A DNA stretch of 8,894 nucleotides from Planctomycetota bacterium (lineage in GTDB: Bacteria; Planctomycetota; SZUA-567). The position numbers were made by a program, and so were the translations under genes. The notes below the pieces were generated by a model. It ran no database searches and had not been told where the DNA came from. It was given only the letters and a program-made list of their open reading frames with translations. The stretch spans positions 1 to 8,894 of the forward strand of contig JAISYD010000232.1 of NCBI GenBank assembly GCA_031270145.1. Reading direction: 5' to 3'. This document shows, piece by piece, positions 1 to 7,366 of the stretch. The number at the start of each line of letters is the position of its first letter. Position 1 is the stretch's first letter.

Positions 1-65
1 AAAACGCCATTTCAAGGCGCGACTCGCAAATGCGCCGTGAACGACCCGGGCGGCAATTTACCCGG

Positions 66-94
66 TTGACGGAAATCCGGGCGGAGGTTAAATT
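66..94 (+). promoter_or_regulatory. Candidate sigma70-type promoter of the gcv operon
   Basis: TTGACG at 66-71 matches the -35 consensus TTGACA at five of six bases. After a 17-bp spacer, TAAATT at 89-94 matches the -10 consensus TATAAT at four of six. Transcription would start near position 101 and leave a leader of about 30 nt before gcvT, too short for a glycine riboswitch. The AT-rich -10 stands out against very GC-rich surroundings. This is inferred from spacing and consensus only, and an additional promoter further upstream is possible. Confidence 0.45.
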
Positions 95-132
95 TGGGAT
101 CGGTCAAAACGACTTGAAAAGAAAGGATCGGC

Positions 133-1374
133 ATGCCGGACAACGCCAGTCCTCGCCGCACCGCCCTCCACGCCAGGCATCGGGCGCTGGGGGCCAATAT
201 GGCGTCCTTCGCGGGCTGGGAAATGCCCTTGTGGTACCGGGCCGGAGCGGTCAGGGAGCATCTGGCGGTCATCCAGGCCGCCGGCCTCTTCGACACCAGC
301 CATATGGACGTTTTCTTCGTCGAGGGAGGCAAGGCCCAATCCTTCCTGAATTACGCCTTCACCCGCGACCTCGCCCGAATTAAGCCGGGGAGGGCCATCT
401 ACGGGGCGTTCCTGAACCAGAAAGGCCATGTGATCGACGACGCCATCCTCTATCCGCTGGACGCGGAGAGGAAGCGCTTCGCCGTTGTGGTGAACGCCGG
501 CATGGCCCCGGCGGCGACGGCGCATTTGCGCGGCCTCCCCGACGCCGACGAAGTCGCCCTGCGGGAGCCGGCCGGCCGCCTCGGCAAGCTGGACATCCAG
601 GGGCCGGCCTCGCCCGCAATTCTGCGGCGAATCCTGGCCGACGCCGACGCGGCTTTCGCCAATCTCGGCTATTTCACCTTCAAGGGGGATTTCGATTTCC
701 AAGCCAGCCAAATCCGCCTGGCCGACCAAACGCCCATCCTCCTTTCCCGCACCGGCTATACCGGGGAGTTGGGATTCGAGATATTCGCCCCGCTGGAAGG
801 CATCGGGAAAATTTGGGACGACCTTCTCGGCCTAGGCGGGGATCTGGGGCTGCTCCCCTGCGGCCTCGCGGCGCGCGACTCGCTCCGGACCGGGGCGCTC
901 CTGCCCCTGAGCCACCAGGACATCGGGCCCTGGCCCTACGTCAACCATCCCTGGCGCTTCGCCCTGCCGCTGGCCGGCGACGGGACTTTTTCCTTCACCA
1001 AGGACTTCATGGGCGCCGCCGCCCTCCGGCCGGACGGGAATCTCCACACCCTGGCTTTCGCCGGCTTTGATCAACGCCGGGTCGAACCGTCCGGCGCCAA
1101 GGCGTTTTTCGCCGGCGAGGAAATCGGCGATGTGTCGACCATTGTTTCCGACATGGCCATCGGCCGGACGGACGGCGGCGGAATTCTCAGCCTCGCCAGC
1201 CCCGGCAAACCGGCGGGCTGGACGCCGCGCGGCCTCGCCTGTGGCTTCGTCAGGGTGAAACGGAATCCGCCGCCCGGCAGCCGGTTGCTCCTAAGGGACG
1301 CGCGACGGGAAATAGAAGTGGAGATAGTCGGGAACATTCGCCCCGACAGAACCGCAACCAGGAGGATCCAATGA
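133..1374 (+). CDS. gcvT: Glycine cleavage system T protein (aminomethyltransferase), divergent type
   Basis: This is the T-protein of the glycine cleavage system. It acts on the aminomethyl group held on lipoyl-GcvH, releasing ammonia and forming 5,10-methylenetetrahydrofolate in the cytoplasm. The N-terminal part (FAGWEMP at 26-32; NQKGHVIDD at 95-103, with the conserved acidic pair) and SRTGYTGELGFEIF at 205-218 are GcvT hallmarks. Y209, E216 and R248 align with folate-site residues known from T-protein structures. The C-terminal barrel domain covers roughly 300-400. At 413 residues it is longer than the usual 360-375. The segment after GLAARDSLR (244-252) reads TGALLPLSHQDI instead of the usual xEAGxxLYGxE pattern, so it belongs to a divergent subgroup. 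The start is supported by AAGGA at 122-126. The stop overlaps the gcvH start in ATGA, and its place at the head of a gcv operon makes the assignment firm. Confidence 0.93.
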   Translation: MPDNASPRRTALHARHRALGANMASFAGWEMPLWYRAGAVREHLAVIQAAGLFDTSHMDVFFVEGGKAQSFLNYAFTRDLARIKPGRAIYGAFLNQKGHVIDDAILYPLDAERKRFAVVVNAGMAPAATAHLRGLPDADEVALREPAGRLGKLDIQGPASPAILRRILADADAAFANLGYFTFKGDFDFQASQIRLADQTPILLSRTGYTGELGFEIFAPLEGIGKIWDDLLGLGGDLGLLPCGLAARDSLRTGALLPLSHQDIGPWPYVNHPWRFALPLAGDGTFSFTKDFMGAAALRPDGNLHTLAFAGFDQRRVEPSGAKAFFAGEEIGDVSTIVSDMAIGRTDGGGILSLASPGKPAGWTPRGLACGFVRVKRNPPPGSRLLLRDARREIEVEIVGNIRPDRTATRRIQ

Positions 1375-1775
1375 AGGCCATTGACGACATCAGCATCCCC
1401 GACGAGTTGCTCTACGCCAAGGATCACGAATGGCTGGCGCCCGCCGCCCCCTTCCGCGTCGGCGTGTCCGATTTCGCCCAGGATCAACTAGGCGACATCA
1501 CCTATGTCGAATTGCCGGCCGCGGGCGCATCCTTCGCCGCCGGCCAGGAATTCGGCTCGCTTGAATCCATCAAGTCGGTCAGTTCCCTCTATCTCCCGGT
1601 CGACGGCAAGGTGACGGCGGTGAACGAAGCCTTGCGAGACGACCCCGGCCTGGTCAACCGCGATCCCTACGGCGGGGGCTGGCTGATCGAAATCGCTCCC
1701 GCCAACCCCGGCCAAATCGCCACCGGCCTGCTTGACGCCGCCGCCTACCGCCGGCTGCTGGGGGAAACGGCATGA
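1371..1775 (+). CDS. gcvH: Glycine cleavage system H protein (lipoyl carrier)
   Basis: GcvH carries the aminomethyl intermediate on a lipoyl-lysine swinging arm and shuttles it between the P, T and L proteins. The lipoyl motif is intact: ESIKSVSSLYLPVDGKV at 65-81, with K68 as the expected lipoylation site (AAG codon at 1572-1574). DHEWL at 18-22, GDITYVELP at 41-49 and the C-terminal GGGWLIEI at 101-108 also match the family. Its 134 residues fit the usual 125-135. The start is well set by AGGAGG at 1360-1365, five bases before the ATG, the strongest ribosome site in the operon, which fits the need for abundant carrier protein. It overlaps gcvT and gcvPA by 4 nt each. Confidence 0.97.
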   Translation: MKAIDDISIPDELLYAKDHEWLAPAAPFRVGVSDFAQDQLGDITYVELPAAGASFAAGQEFGSLESIKSVSSLYLPVDGKVTAVNEALRDDPGLVNRDPYGGGWLIEIAPANPGQIATGLLDAAAYRRLLGETA

Positions 1776-3106
1776 ACCTGCGCTATTTTCCCCATACCGA
1801 CGAGGACGTCAGGGAAATGCTCGCCGTGGTCGGGGCCGAAAGCATCGACGCGCTTTTCGAGGCGATCCCCGCCGAATGCCGGCGCGAGCGCCCGCTTGAC
1901 CTGCCCCCCCCACTTGACGAATGGGAGTTGACGCGGCGTTTGGAGGAAATGGCGGCCGAAGGCGGCGGCGACTGGCGGGCGTTCGTCGGCGCCGGTTCGC
2001 AGCCGCACCACATTCCCGCCATTGTCCCGGCGCTGGCCGGGCGCTCGGAATTCCTCACCGCCTATACCCCCTATCAACCGGAAATCAGCCAGGGCACGCT
2101 CCAGGCGATATTCGAGTTCCAAACCCTGATCGCCCGCCTGACCGGCTTGGCCGCGGCCAACGCCAGCCTTTACGACGGCGCAACCGCCATGGCCGAGGCG
2201 GCGCTGATGGCGATGCGGATCCAGGGCAAGCGGAACGTGGCGGTGAGCGGCCTGGCGCACCCGCATTGGCGGGAAGTACTCGCCACCTATCTCGCGCCGC
2301 TCGCCGACGTCAAACTCCTGGTTCTGCCGGCCGGGACGGACGGGCGTACCGATCTCGCCCGGCTGGCCGAATTGCCCGATCCCGCCGTCCTGGCCATGCA
2401 GTCCCCAAATTTCCTCGGCGTCTTCGAGGATTTGCCGGCGGCGGCCGAAAAAATCCATGCCGCCGGCGGCCTGCTCGCCGCCGGATTCAGCGAGCCTTTC
2501 GCCCTGGGCCTGGCCAGGTCTCCCGGCGACCTGGGGGCCGACATCGCCTTCGGCGAGGGACAGAGCCTGGGACTGCCGCAGTCCTTCGGCGGCCCCGGCC
2601 TCGGCCTGCTGGCCGCCCGGGAAGAATATGTGCGCCAGATGCCGGGCCGGCTGGTGGGCGAAACCGTCGACAACCGGGGCAGGCGCGGCTTTGTACTCAC
2701 CCTGGCGACCCGCGAGCAGCACATCCGCCGGGCCCGGGCGGTGTCGAACATCTGTTCCAACGCCGGCCATTGCGCCCTGACCGCCGCCGTCTTCATGGCC
2801 GCCATCGGCGGGAGCGGCTTCCGGAAAACCGCCCAGGCCAACCTCGACTTGGCCGAATATTTCAAGGCCGGACTGCTGAAGGCGGGCTTCAAGGCGCTTT
2901 CCCCGGCTCCGACCTTCAACGAATTCGCCCTCCGCGCCCCGGACTGGTTCGCCACCCGCCACGCCGCGCTGCGGAAAAAGCGCATCCTGGCCGGGCTGTC
3001 CCTGGCCGGATATTACCCGGAATTTCCGGACGCCTGGCTCTTCGGCGTCACCGAGTACATCGGCAAGGCGGGCATTGACGCGCTGCTTGGGGAGATCAAG
3101 CCGTGA
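1772..3106 (+). CDS. gcvPA: Glycine dehydrogenase (decarboxylating) subunit 1, GcvPA
   Basis: This is the N-terminal half of split P-protein. With GcvPB it forms the PLP-dependent glycine decarboxylase that releases CO2 and passes the aminomethyl group to lipoyl-GcvH. Diagnostic motifs are FVGAGSQPHHIPAIV (71-85), where most relatives have an aromatic pair after GAG; YTPYQPEISQG (98-108); and YDGATAMAEA (134-143). The late FNEFALRAP segment (about 384-392) and a C-terminal fold-type I PLP-enzyme-like domain follow. It has no PLP lysine of its own, as expected for this subunit. Its 444 residues are the normal length. The ATG overlaps the gcvH stop in ATGA, with GGGGG at 1760-1764 as a modest ribosome site. 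A run of eight C bases at 1904-1911 encodes part of a proline stretch and keeps the frame. Confidence 0.95.
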   Translation: MNLRYFPHTDEDVREMLAVVGAESIDALFEAIPAECRRERPLDLPPPLDEWELTRRLEEMAAEGGGDWRAFVGAGSQPHHIPAIVPALAGRSEFLTAYTPYQPEISQGTLQAIFEFQTLIARLTGLAAANASLYDGATAMAEAALMAMRIQGKRNVAVSGLAHPHWREVLATYLAPLADVKLLVLPAGTDGRTDLARLAELPDPAVLAMQSPNFLGVFEDLPAAAEKIHAAGGLLAAGFSEPFALGLARSPGDLGADIAFGEGQSLGLPQSFGGPGLGLLAAREEYVRQMPGRLVGETVDNRGRRGFVLTLATREQHIRRARAVSNICSNAGHCALTAAVFMAAIGGSGFRKTAQANLDLAEYFKAGLLKAGFKALSPAPTFNEFALRAPDWFATRHAALRKKRILAGLSLAGYYPEFPDAWLFGVTEYIGKAGIDALLGEIKP

Positions 3107-4596
3107 ACGACAGAAAAAAACCGACCGGACCCGGCGCTTCCGGCCTAGTTCTTGACGAACCGCTGCTGTGGGAGCGGGGGCGGCCCGGCCGTTCCGGCAT
3201 GAGCCTGGTCGAAGCGGGTACGCCGCCCGCCGCCCTGCCGCCCGATCTCGCCGGCCCCGGTCCCGCCTGGCCCGATCTTTGCGAACCGGAGGTGGTGCGG
3301 CATTACACCCGGCTTTCGACCTGGAATTTCGGCGTCGACACCGGCATGTATCCGCTAGGCAGCTGCACCATGAAGTACAACCCGAAGATTCACGAAACGC
3401 TGGCCGCCCTGCCGGGGTTCGCCAAGGCGCACCCCTTGTTGCCGGAGGAAGCGGCGCAAGGGGCGCTCAGGCTGATCCACGAGCTTGAAGCCTTTTTGGC
3501 CGAAATCGTCGGCCTCGAAGCGGCCAGTCTCCAGCCCGCCGCCGGCGCCCACGGCGAATTGTGCGGCATGCTGATGATTGCCGCCTGGCATCGGCATAAC
3601 GGCGGCAGGCGGGGCAAGGTATTGATCCCCGACACCGCCCACGGCACTAATCCGGCTTCCGCCGCCATGTGCGGCTTCCAGGAAGTGAAGGTTCCGCTGG
3701 GGCCGGCCGGCCGCATCGAGACGGAGGCGGTGGCCAGGCTGATGGACGACGACACCGCCGGCATCATGGCGACCAACCCGAACACCCTGGGCCTCTTCGA
3801 GGCCAACCTCCCGGAAATCAGCCGCCTGGTGCATGAAAGGGGCGGCCTGGTCTATGCCGACGGCGCCAACCTGAACGCGATCATGGGCCGCATCGACCTG
3901 GAAAAGGCCGGCGTGGACGTGGTGCATTACAACTTGCACAAATCGATGTCCACCCCGCACGGCGGCGGCGGGCCGGGGGCCGGCCCGGTGGCGGTCGGGA
4001 AGAGGCTGCTCCCCTTCCTTCCCGGACCCCGGACGGTATTGCGGGACGGCAGCTACGTCTGGAACCGCGATTTGCCGCTTTCGATCGGGAGGCTGCATTC
4101 CTTCCATGGCCAATTCGCCGTTTGCCTGCGCGCCTACGCCTACATCCTGAGCCTTGGCCGGGAAATCCGCGCCGCCAGCGGCCTGGCGGTCCTCGCCGCC
4201 AACTACCTCCAGGAGAAACTGAAGCCCGCCTTCGATCTGCCTTTCGACCGCCGCTGCATGCACGAATGCGTTTTCACCGATGCCAGGCAAAAAAAATACG
4301 GCGTGACCACCCTCGACCTGGCGAAGCGCCTGATCGATCTCGGCTACCATCCGCCAACCATCTATTTCCCCCTGGTTGTGGGCGGCGCCATGATGATTGA
4401 ACCCACCGAAAATGAATCGAAGGAGGACTTGGACGCCTTTGCCGACGCCCTGCTCCAGGCGGCGTCCGAGGCGGCAAGCGATCCCGACATCCTCCGCCGG
4501 GCGCCGGTACGCTCCTTCGCCGGGCGCCTGGACGAAACCGCCGCCGCCCGCCGCCCCCGGCTGACCGGCGACATGGGAAAGGCCGGCCATGCTTGA
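3103..4596 (+). CDS. gcvPB: Glycine dehydrogenase (decarboxylating) subunit 2, GcvPB
   Basis: This is the PLP-binding half of split P-protein and the catalytic partner of the product just upstream. The cofactor lysine is K280 in HYNLHKSMSTPHGGGGPG (275-292; AAA codon at 3940-3942). YPLGSCTMKYNPK (83-95), the HGTNPASA block (180-187) and YADGANLNAIMGR (251-263) are all typical. HSFHGQFAVCLRAYAY lies near 340 and HECVFTD near 390. At 497 residues it is slightly longer than many homologues, mainly through a low-complexity C-terminal tail rich in A, R and D. The GTG start at 3103 overlaps the gcvPA stop in GTGA, and GGGGAG at 3089-3094 supports it. The 3' end overlaps the next gene by 8 nt. I see no disruption, so P-protein should be functional as an A/B heteromer. 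Confidence 0.96.
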   Translation: MNDRKKPTGPGASGLVLDEPLLWERGRPGRSGMSLVEAGTPPAALPPDLAGPGPAWPDLCEPEVVRHYTRLSTWNFGVDTGMYPLGSCTMKYNPKIHETLAALPGFAKAHPLLPEEAAQGALRLIHELEAFLAEIVGLEAASLQPAAGAHGELCGMLMIAAWHRHNGGRRGKVLIPDTAHGTNPASAAMCGFQEVKVPLGPAGRIETEAVARLMDDDTAGIMATNPNTLGLFEANLPEISRLVHERGGLVYADGANLNAIMGRIDLEKAGVDVVHYNLHKSMSTPHGGGGPGAGPVAVGKRLLPFLPGPRTVLRDGSYVWNRDLPLSIGRLHSFHGQFAVCLRAYAYILSLGREIRAASGLAVLAANYLQEKLKPAFDLPFDRRCMHECVFTDARQKKYGVTTLDLAKRLIDLGYHPPTIYFPLVVGGAMMIEPTENESKEDLDAFADALLQAASEAASDPDILRRAPVRSFAGRLDETAAARRPRLTGDMGKAGHA

Positions 4597-5395
4597 ATCG
4601 GTGAAAGTCGACACCCATACCCATAGCGTCCTTTCCGGCCATGCCTGGAGCACCCTCCGCGAAAACGCCGCCGCCGCCGCCAGGCGCGGAATGGAGGCCC
4701 TGTGCCTCACCGAGCACGGACATTCCATCCCCGGAGCCGGACCCTTTTTCCTGGCCTCGGCCCAGAAGATGCTCCCGGAGCGCATCGAGGGAATCCGGAT
4801 GTTCTACGGCGTCGAGGCCAACATCATGGATTTCAAGGGCGGACTGGACATCGACGACAAATCGCTTTTCGGCCTGGAGTTCGTCATCGCCAGCCTGCAC
4901 GACCTCTGCCTCCAGCCAGGCACGCCCAGGGAAAACACCGAAGCCTATCTGGGGTCGCTGCGCCACCCCTGCGTCGACGTCATCGGCCATATGGACGACC
5001 GCCGGACGCCGAGCGAGTTCGCGACCGTGATCCGCGAGGCCGGCCGCCTCGGCAAACTAATCGAAATCAACAACAATTCGCTGCTCATCCGCAAGGGCGG
5101 GCGCGAGCGGGTGGAGGAGGTGGCCAGAATCTGCGCCGAATTCGGCGTCGGGGTGACGGTGGCGAGCGACGCCCACTTCGACGAAATGATCGGGGCGGTG
5201 GGGCCGTCCCTGGAGCTGCTGGATCGCATCGGCTTCCCCGATCAATTGGTGGTGAACCGGGATCTGGCGACCTTCGCGGAATATCTCGCGGCCCGGGAAG
5301 CCAGGGTCGAGGAGGCTTGGGCCGAGAGTTTCGCCGCCACCGGCTCAATCCGCCTCAAGGGGAGGCGGGCGCCCCGGGGCGGGCCGACCGCCTAG
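4589..5395 (+). CDS. PHP-domain metal-dependent phosphoesterase, YcdX-like
   Basis: This is a PHP-superfamily hydrolase, expected to bind a cluster of metal ions (usually zinc or manganese) and hydrolyse phosphate esters. The metal ligands are in canonical order: DTHTHS at 8-13 (H10, H12), H18 after it, TEHGH at 41-45, E76 in GVEANI, H104 in ASLHD, H134 in IGHMD, and SDAHF at 193-197. Its 268 residues are close to the 245-270 of YcdX-type phosphatases, with no polymerase or exonuclease extension. It begins inside the last codons of gcvPB (8-nt overlap), with AAAGG at 4578-4582 as ribosome site, and so is probably co-expressed with the glycine cleavage genes. The physiological substrate is unknown. 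A one-carbon or phosphorylated-metabolite role is only inferred from context. The arginine-rich C-terminus from about residue 255 looks disordered. Confidence 0.88.
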   Translation: MLESVKVDTHTHSVLSGHAWSTLRENAAAAARRGMEALCLTEHGHSIPGAGPFFLASAQKMLPERIEGIRMFYGVEANIMDFKGGLDIDDKSLFGLEFVIASLHDLCLQPGTPRENTEAYLGSLRHPCVDVIGHMDDRRTPSEFATVIREAGRLGKLIEINNNSLLIRKGGRERVEEVARICAEFGVGVTVASDAHFDEMIGAVGPSLELLDRIGFPDQLVVNRDLATFAEYLAAREARVEEAWAESFAATGSIRLKGRRAPRGGPTA

Positions 5396-5431
5396 GGGGG
5401 AGGCTCCGGAATCAGGGGTAACAAACAATAT

Positions 5432-5461
5432 TGGAAACCATCGCGGGCGAAGGCGTTTCCA
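5432..5461. repeat. Stem-loop just upstream of the McrB-like gene
   Basis: TGGAAAC at 5432-5438 and GTTTCCA at 5455-5461 are perfect inverted repeats. Inside them TCGC (5441-5444) and GCGA (5447-5450) can pair again, giving a two-tier hairpin with a 2x4 internal loop. An 8-bp perfect palindrome, CAATATTG (5426-5433), abuts it on the left. The structure ends 4 nt before the likely ribosome site AGAGG (5466-5470). No T-run follows, so it does not look like an intrinsic terminator. It could be an operator for a repressor or a leader-RNA structure. The repeats are seen directly, but the function is a guess. Confidence 0.55.
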
Positions 5462-5479
5462 GCAAAGAGGTTTCTAAAT

Positions 5480-7366
5480 ATGAACGCCAATATCTCAAGC
5501 GCAAATCCGATAAAGGAAATTGGAGAGCCATCGACGTGGATTTTTCAGGGCAACCCGCAAAAATACGACGTCCTTGGGGCGGTAAATGCCCTTGACAAGC
5601 TAACATGGGCCGTCAATCAGAGCCCGAGGAAAATACATAATGGCGACAAAGCGTATATCTGGATGTCCGGCCCGGACGGCGGCATCATCGCTTCGGGGAC
5701 GATTATATGCGACCCTGAAATGCGGGAACCGAATCCGACCGACCCATACAATCGCGGCAATGCGTTGAAAACCGCTCCATATCTGGCGGTTGACATTCAA
5801 ATTGAACGCCGTCTCGCGCCCGGGAAGGTTACGCGTACTGTTTTGCTCGGGGACGAGAGGACGAAACAGCTTGAAATCCTCACCTATCCCCCCGCGACAA
5901 ACTTTTCCGTGACGAAAACGCAGGAGGAGGTTATTGAAAGCGTCATAAATGGAACTTACGCGCGGGCACCGACGGTCGACGAACCGGATTCGGAGATTGT
6001 CGGCAAGCGCCGCCATTGGCTCTTTTCGCCCGGCAAACAAGCAGAGATGTGGGAGGAATTTTCGACAAAGGGGATTATGGGCATCGGTTGGGATGACATC
6101 GGCGACTTGACGCGATTTGGATCAAAGTCGGACATCAAATCCGCGCTGAAGGGAAAATACGGCGCTTCAACATCCCATATCAATAATACGCTTGCCGTCT
6201 GGCAATTTACCCATGAAGTGGCGATTGGCGATATTGTTTTCGCGAAACGCGGACAAAGCGCGGTCATTGGCAGGGGCGTCGTTGAATCGGACTATGTCTT
6301 TGACGCGTCCCGAAACAACTATAAAAACATCCGCAAAGTAAAATGGACGCAAAAAGGCGAATGGAAACACCCAGGTCTGGCGGTCACGAAAACACTAACC
6401 GACATCACGCAGTATACGGAATATGTCTCCAAATTGGAGGCTCTGGTCCGCGGAGAGAATGAAGTTTCCGATGACGGCGGCGATCCCGAGATCGCCTACC
6501 AAGCCTACTCGGATACCGACTTCCTGGAGGAGGTATTCATCGGCCCGGAACAATACGCGAAGTTGAAAGGACTTCTTCTCCGCAAAAAGAATGTAATAGT
6601 GCAGGGCGCTCCCGGCGTGGGCAAGACGTTTGCCGCGCAACGCCTGGCGTTCGCGCTAATGGAAGCAAGGGACACGAGCCGCACTAAAATCATTCAATTC
6701 CACCAAAGCTACGGCTACGAGGATTTCGTGATGGGATACCGACCCGATGCCAGCGGCTTCAGCTTGGCGGAGGGGCCATTTTATAAATTTTGCAAAACCG
6801 CCGAGGATGACGATGAGCGCCGGTACTTCTTCATCATTGATGAAATCAACCGCGGCAACCTCGGCAAGATTTTCGGCGAATTGCTTTTGCTGATTGAAAG
6901 CGACAAGCGCGGCAAGAATAACGCCATGCGGCTGCTTTATAGGGATGAGCAGTTCTCCGTACCCGCAAATGTTTATATTATCGGCATGATGAACACGGCT
7001 GACAGAAGCCTCGCCATGATTGATTATGCCCTCCGCCGGCGCTTCGCGTTCTTCGACATGGAGCCGGCGTTCTCCTCGGATGGATTCAAGAACCTTCAAA
7101 AACGCATTTCAAACGCCAGGTATGACGCCCTGGTTGCCCAGGTCGAGAAGCTGAATGAGGAAATCGCCGACGATCCGTCGCTTGGAGCGGGGTTCCGGAT
7201 CGGGCACAGTTATTTTTGCCCGTCCGAACCCACGGTCGTGGACGGCGCATGGCTTTCATCCGTGGTGGAATATGAGTTGATTCCGCTCCTCCACGAATAT
7301 TGGTTTGACGAACCCCAAAAAACGTGGCCGTGGCTGGATAGGCTGCGGAGCGCCATAAATGGCTGA
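5480..7366 (+). CDS. mcrB: McrB-like GTPase/AAA+ subunit with two N-terminal PUA/EVE-type reader domains
   Basis: This is probably the DNA-recognition and motor subunit of a McrBC-type restriction system that cuts modified DNA. The motor occupies about 350-628: Walker A GAPGVGKT (376-383), Walker B FFIIDEINRGN (450-460), the McrB-specific MNTADRS (504-510) and DYALRRRF (515-522), then LGAGFRIGHSYF (568-579). The N-terminal half holds an EVE-like domain (about 19-150; STWIFQGNP, then NGDKAYIWMSG at 54-64) and a second block (about 179-320; RHWLFSPGKQ, GIMGIGWDDIGDL, IGDIVFAKRG at 249-258, GRGVV). Both show the same GD...G...V layout, suggesting tandem modified-base readers. Such folds bind 5-methylcytosine or related bases in other proteins; the base read here is unknown. 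The ATG follows AGAGG by nine bases. The coding region is much less GC-rich than the gcv operon, a sign of transfer. An 8-nt overlap joins it to the McrC-like gene. Confidence 0.9.
   Translation: MNANISSANPIKEIGEPSTWIFQGNPQKYDVLGAVNALDKLTWAVNQSPRKIHNGDKAYIWMSGPDGGIIASGTIICDPEMREPNPTDPYNRGNALKTAPYLAVDIQIERRLAPGKVTRTVLLGDERTKQLEILTYPPATNFSVTKTQEEVIESVINGTYARAPTVDEPDSEIVGKRRHWLFSPGKQAEMWEEFSTKGIMGIGWDDIGDLTRFGSKSDIKSALKGKYGASTSHINNTLAVWQFTHEVAIGDIVFAKRGQSAVIGRGVVESDYVFDASRNNYKNIRKVKWTQKGEWKHPGLAVTKTLTDITQYTEYVSKLEALVRGENEVSDDGGDPEIAYQAYSDTDFLEEVFIGPEQYAKLKGLLLRKKNVIVQGAPGVGKTFAAQRLAFALMEARDTSRTKIIQFHQSYGYEDFVMGYRPDASGFSLAEGPFYKFCKTAEDDDERRYFFIIDEINRGNLGKIFGELLLLIESDKRGKNNAMRLLYRDEQFSVPANVYIIGMMNTADRSLAMIDYALRRRFAFFDMEPAFSSDGFKNLQKRISNARYDALVAQVEKLNEEIADDPSLGAGFRIGHSYFCPSEPTVVDGAWLSSVVEYELIPLLHEYWFDEPQKTWPWLDRLRSAING

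Noticed and set aside
1..40. Possible 3' end of an upstream gene, with a stop at 38-40 or 67-69
   Set aside because: Only 12 to 22 codons are visible, with no recognisable sequence, so a gene cannot be supported.
1..132. Glycine riboswitch upstream of gcvT
   Set aside because: I searched for the conserved aptamer cores and found none. The likely promoter at 66-94 also leaves only about 30 nt of leader.
1904..1911. Run of eight C bases in gcvPA as a phase-variation site
   Set aside because: The frame is intact, the gene is a housekeeping enzyme, and a GC-rich proline stretch explains the run.
1745..2962. Long minus-strand open frame (405 codons) opposite gcvPA
   Set aside because: It is opposite an unmistakable gcvPA. 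It is rich in G, A, E and R with no recognisable domain, as expected from antisense of GC-rich coding DNA.
1921..3078. 385-codon + strand open frame in another frame inside gcvPA
   Set aside because: Its composition is dominated by R, G, P and A and it has no domain. It is a frame shadow of gcvPA.
3114..3120. Run of seven A bases at the start of gcvPB as a programmed frameshift site
   Set aside because: It simply encodes lysines in frame. No alternative product or stimulating structure is evident. The A8 run at 4289-4296 is dismissed for the same reason.
3355..4785. Long minus-strand open frame (476 codons) opposite gcvPB
   Set aside because: It lies opposite gcvPB and the PHP gene start, has low-complexity composition and no motifs, and is explained by high third-position GC.
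5370..5381. 12-bp perfect palindrome CGCCCCGGGGCG near the end of the PHP gene as a terminator
   Set aside because: It has no loop or following T-tract and lies inside coding sequence. GC-rich DNA gives such palindromes by chance.
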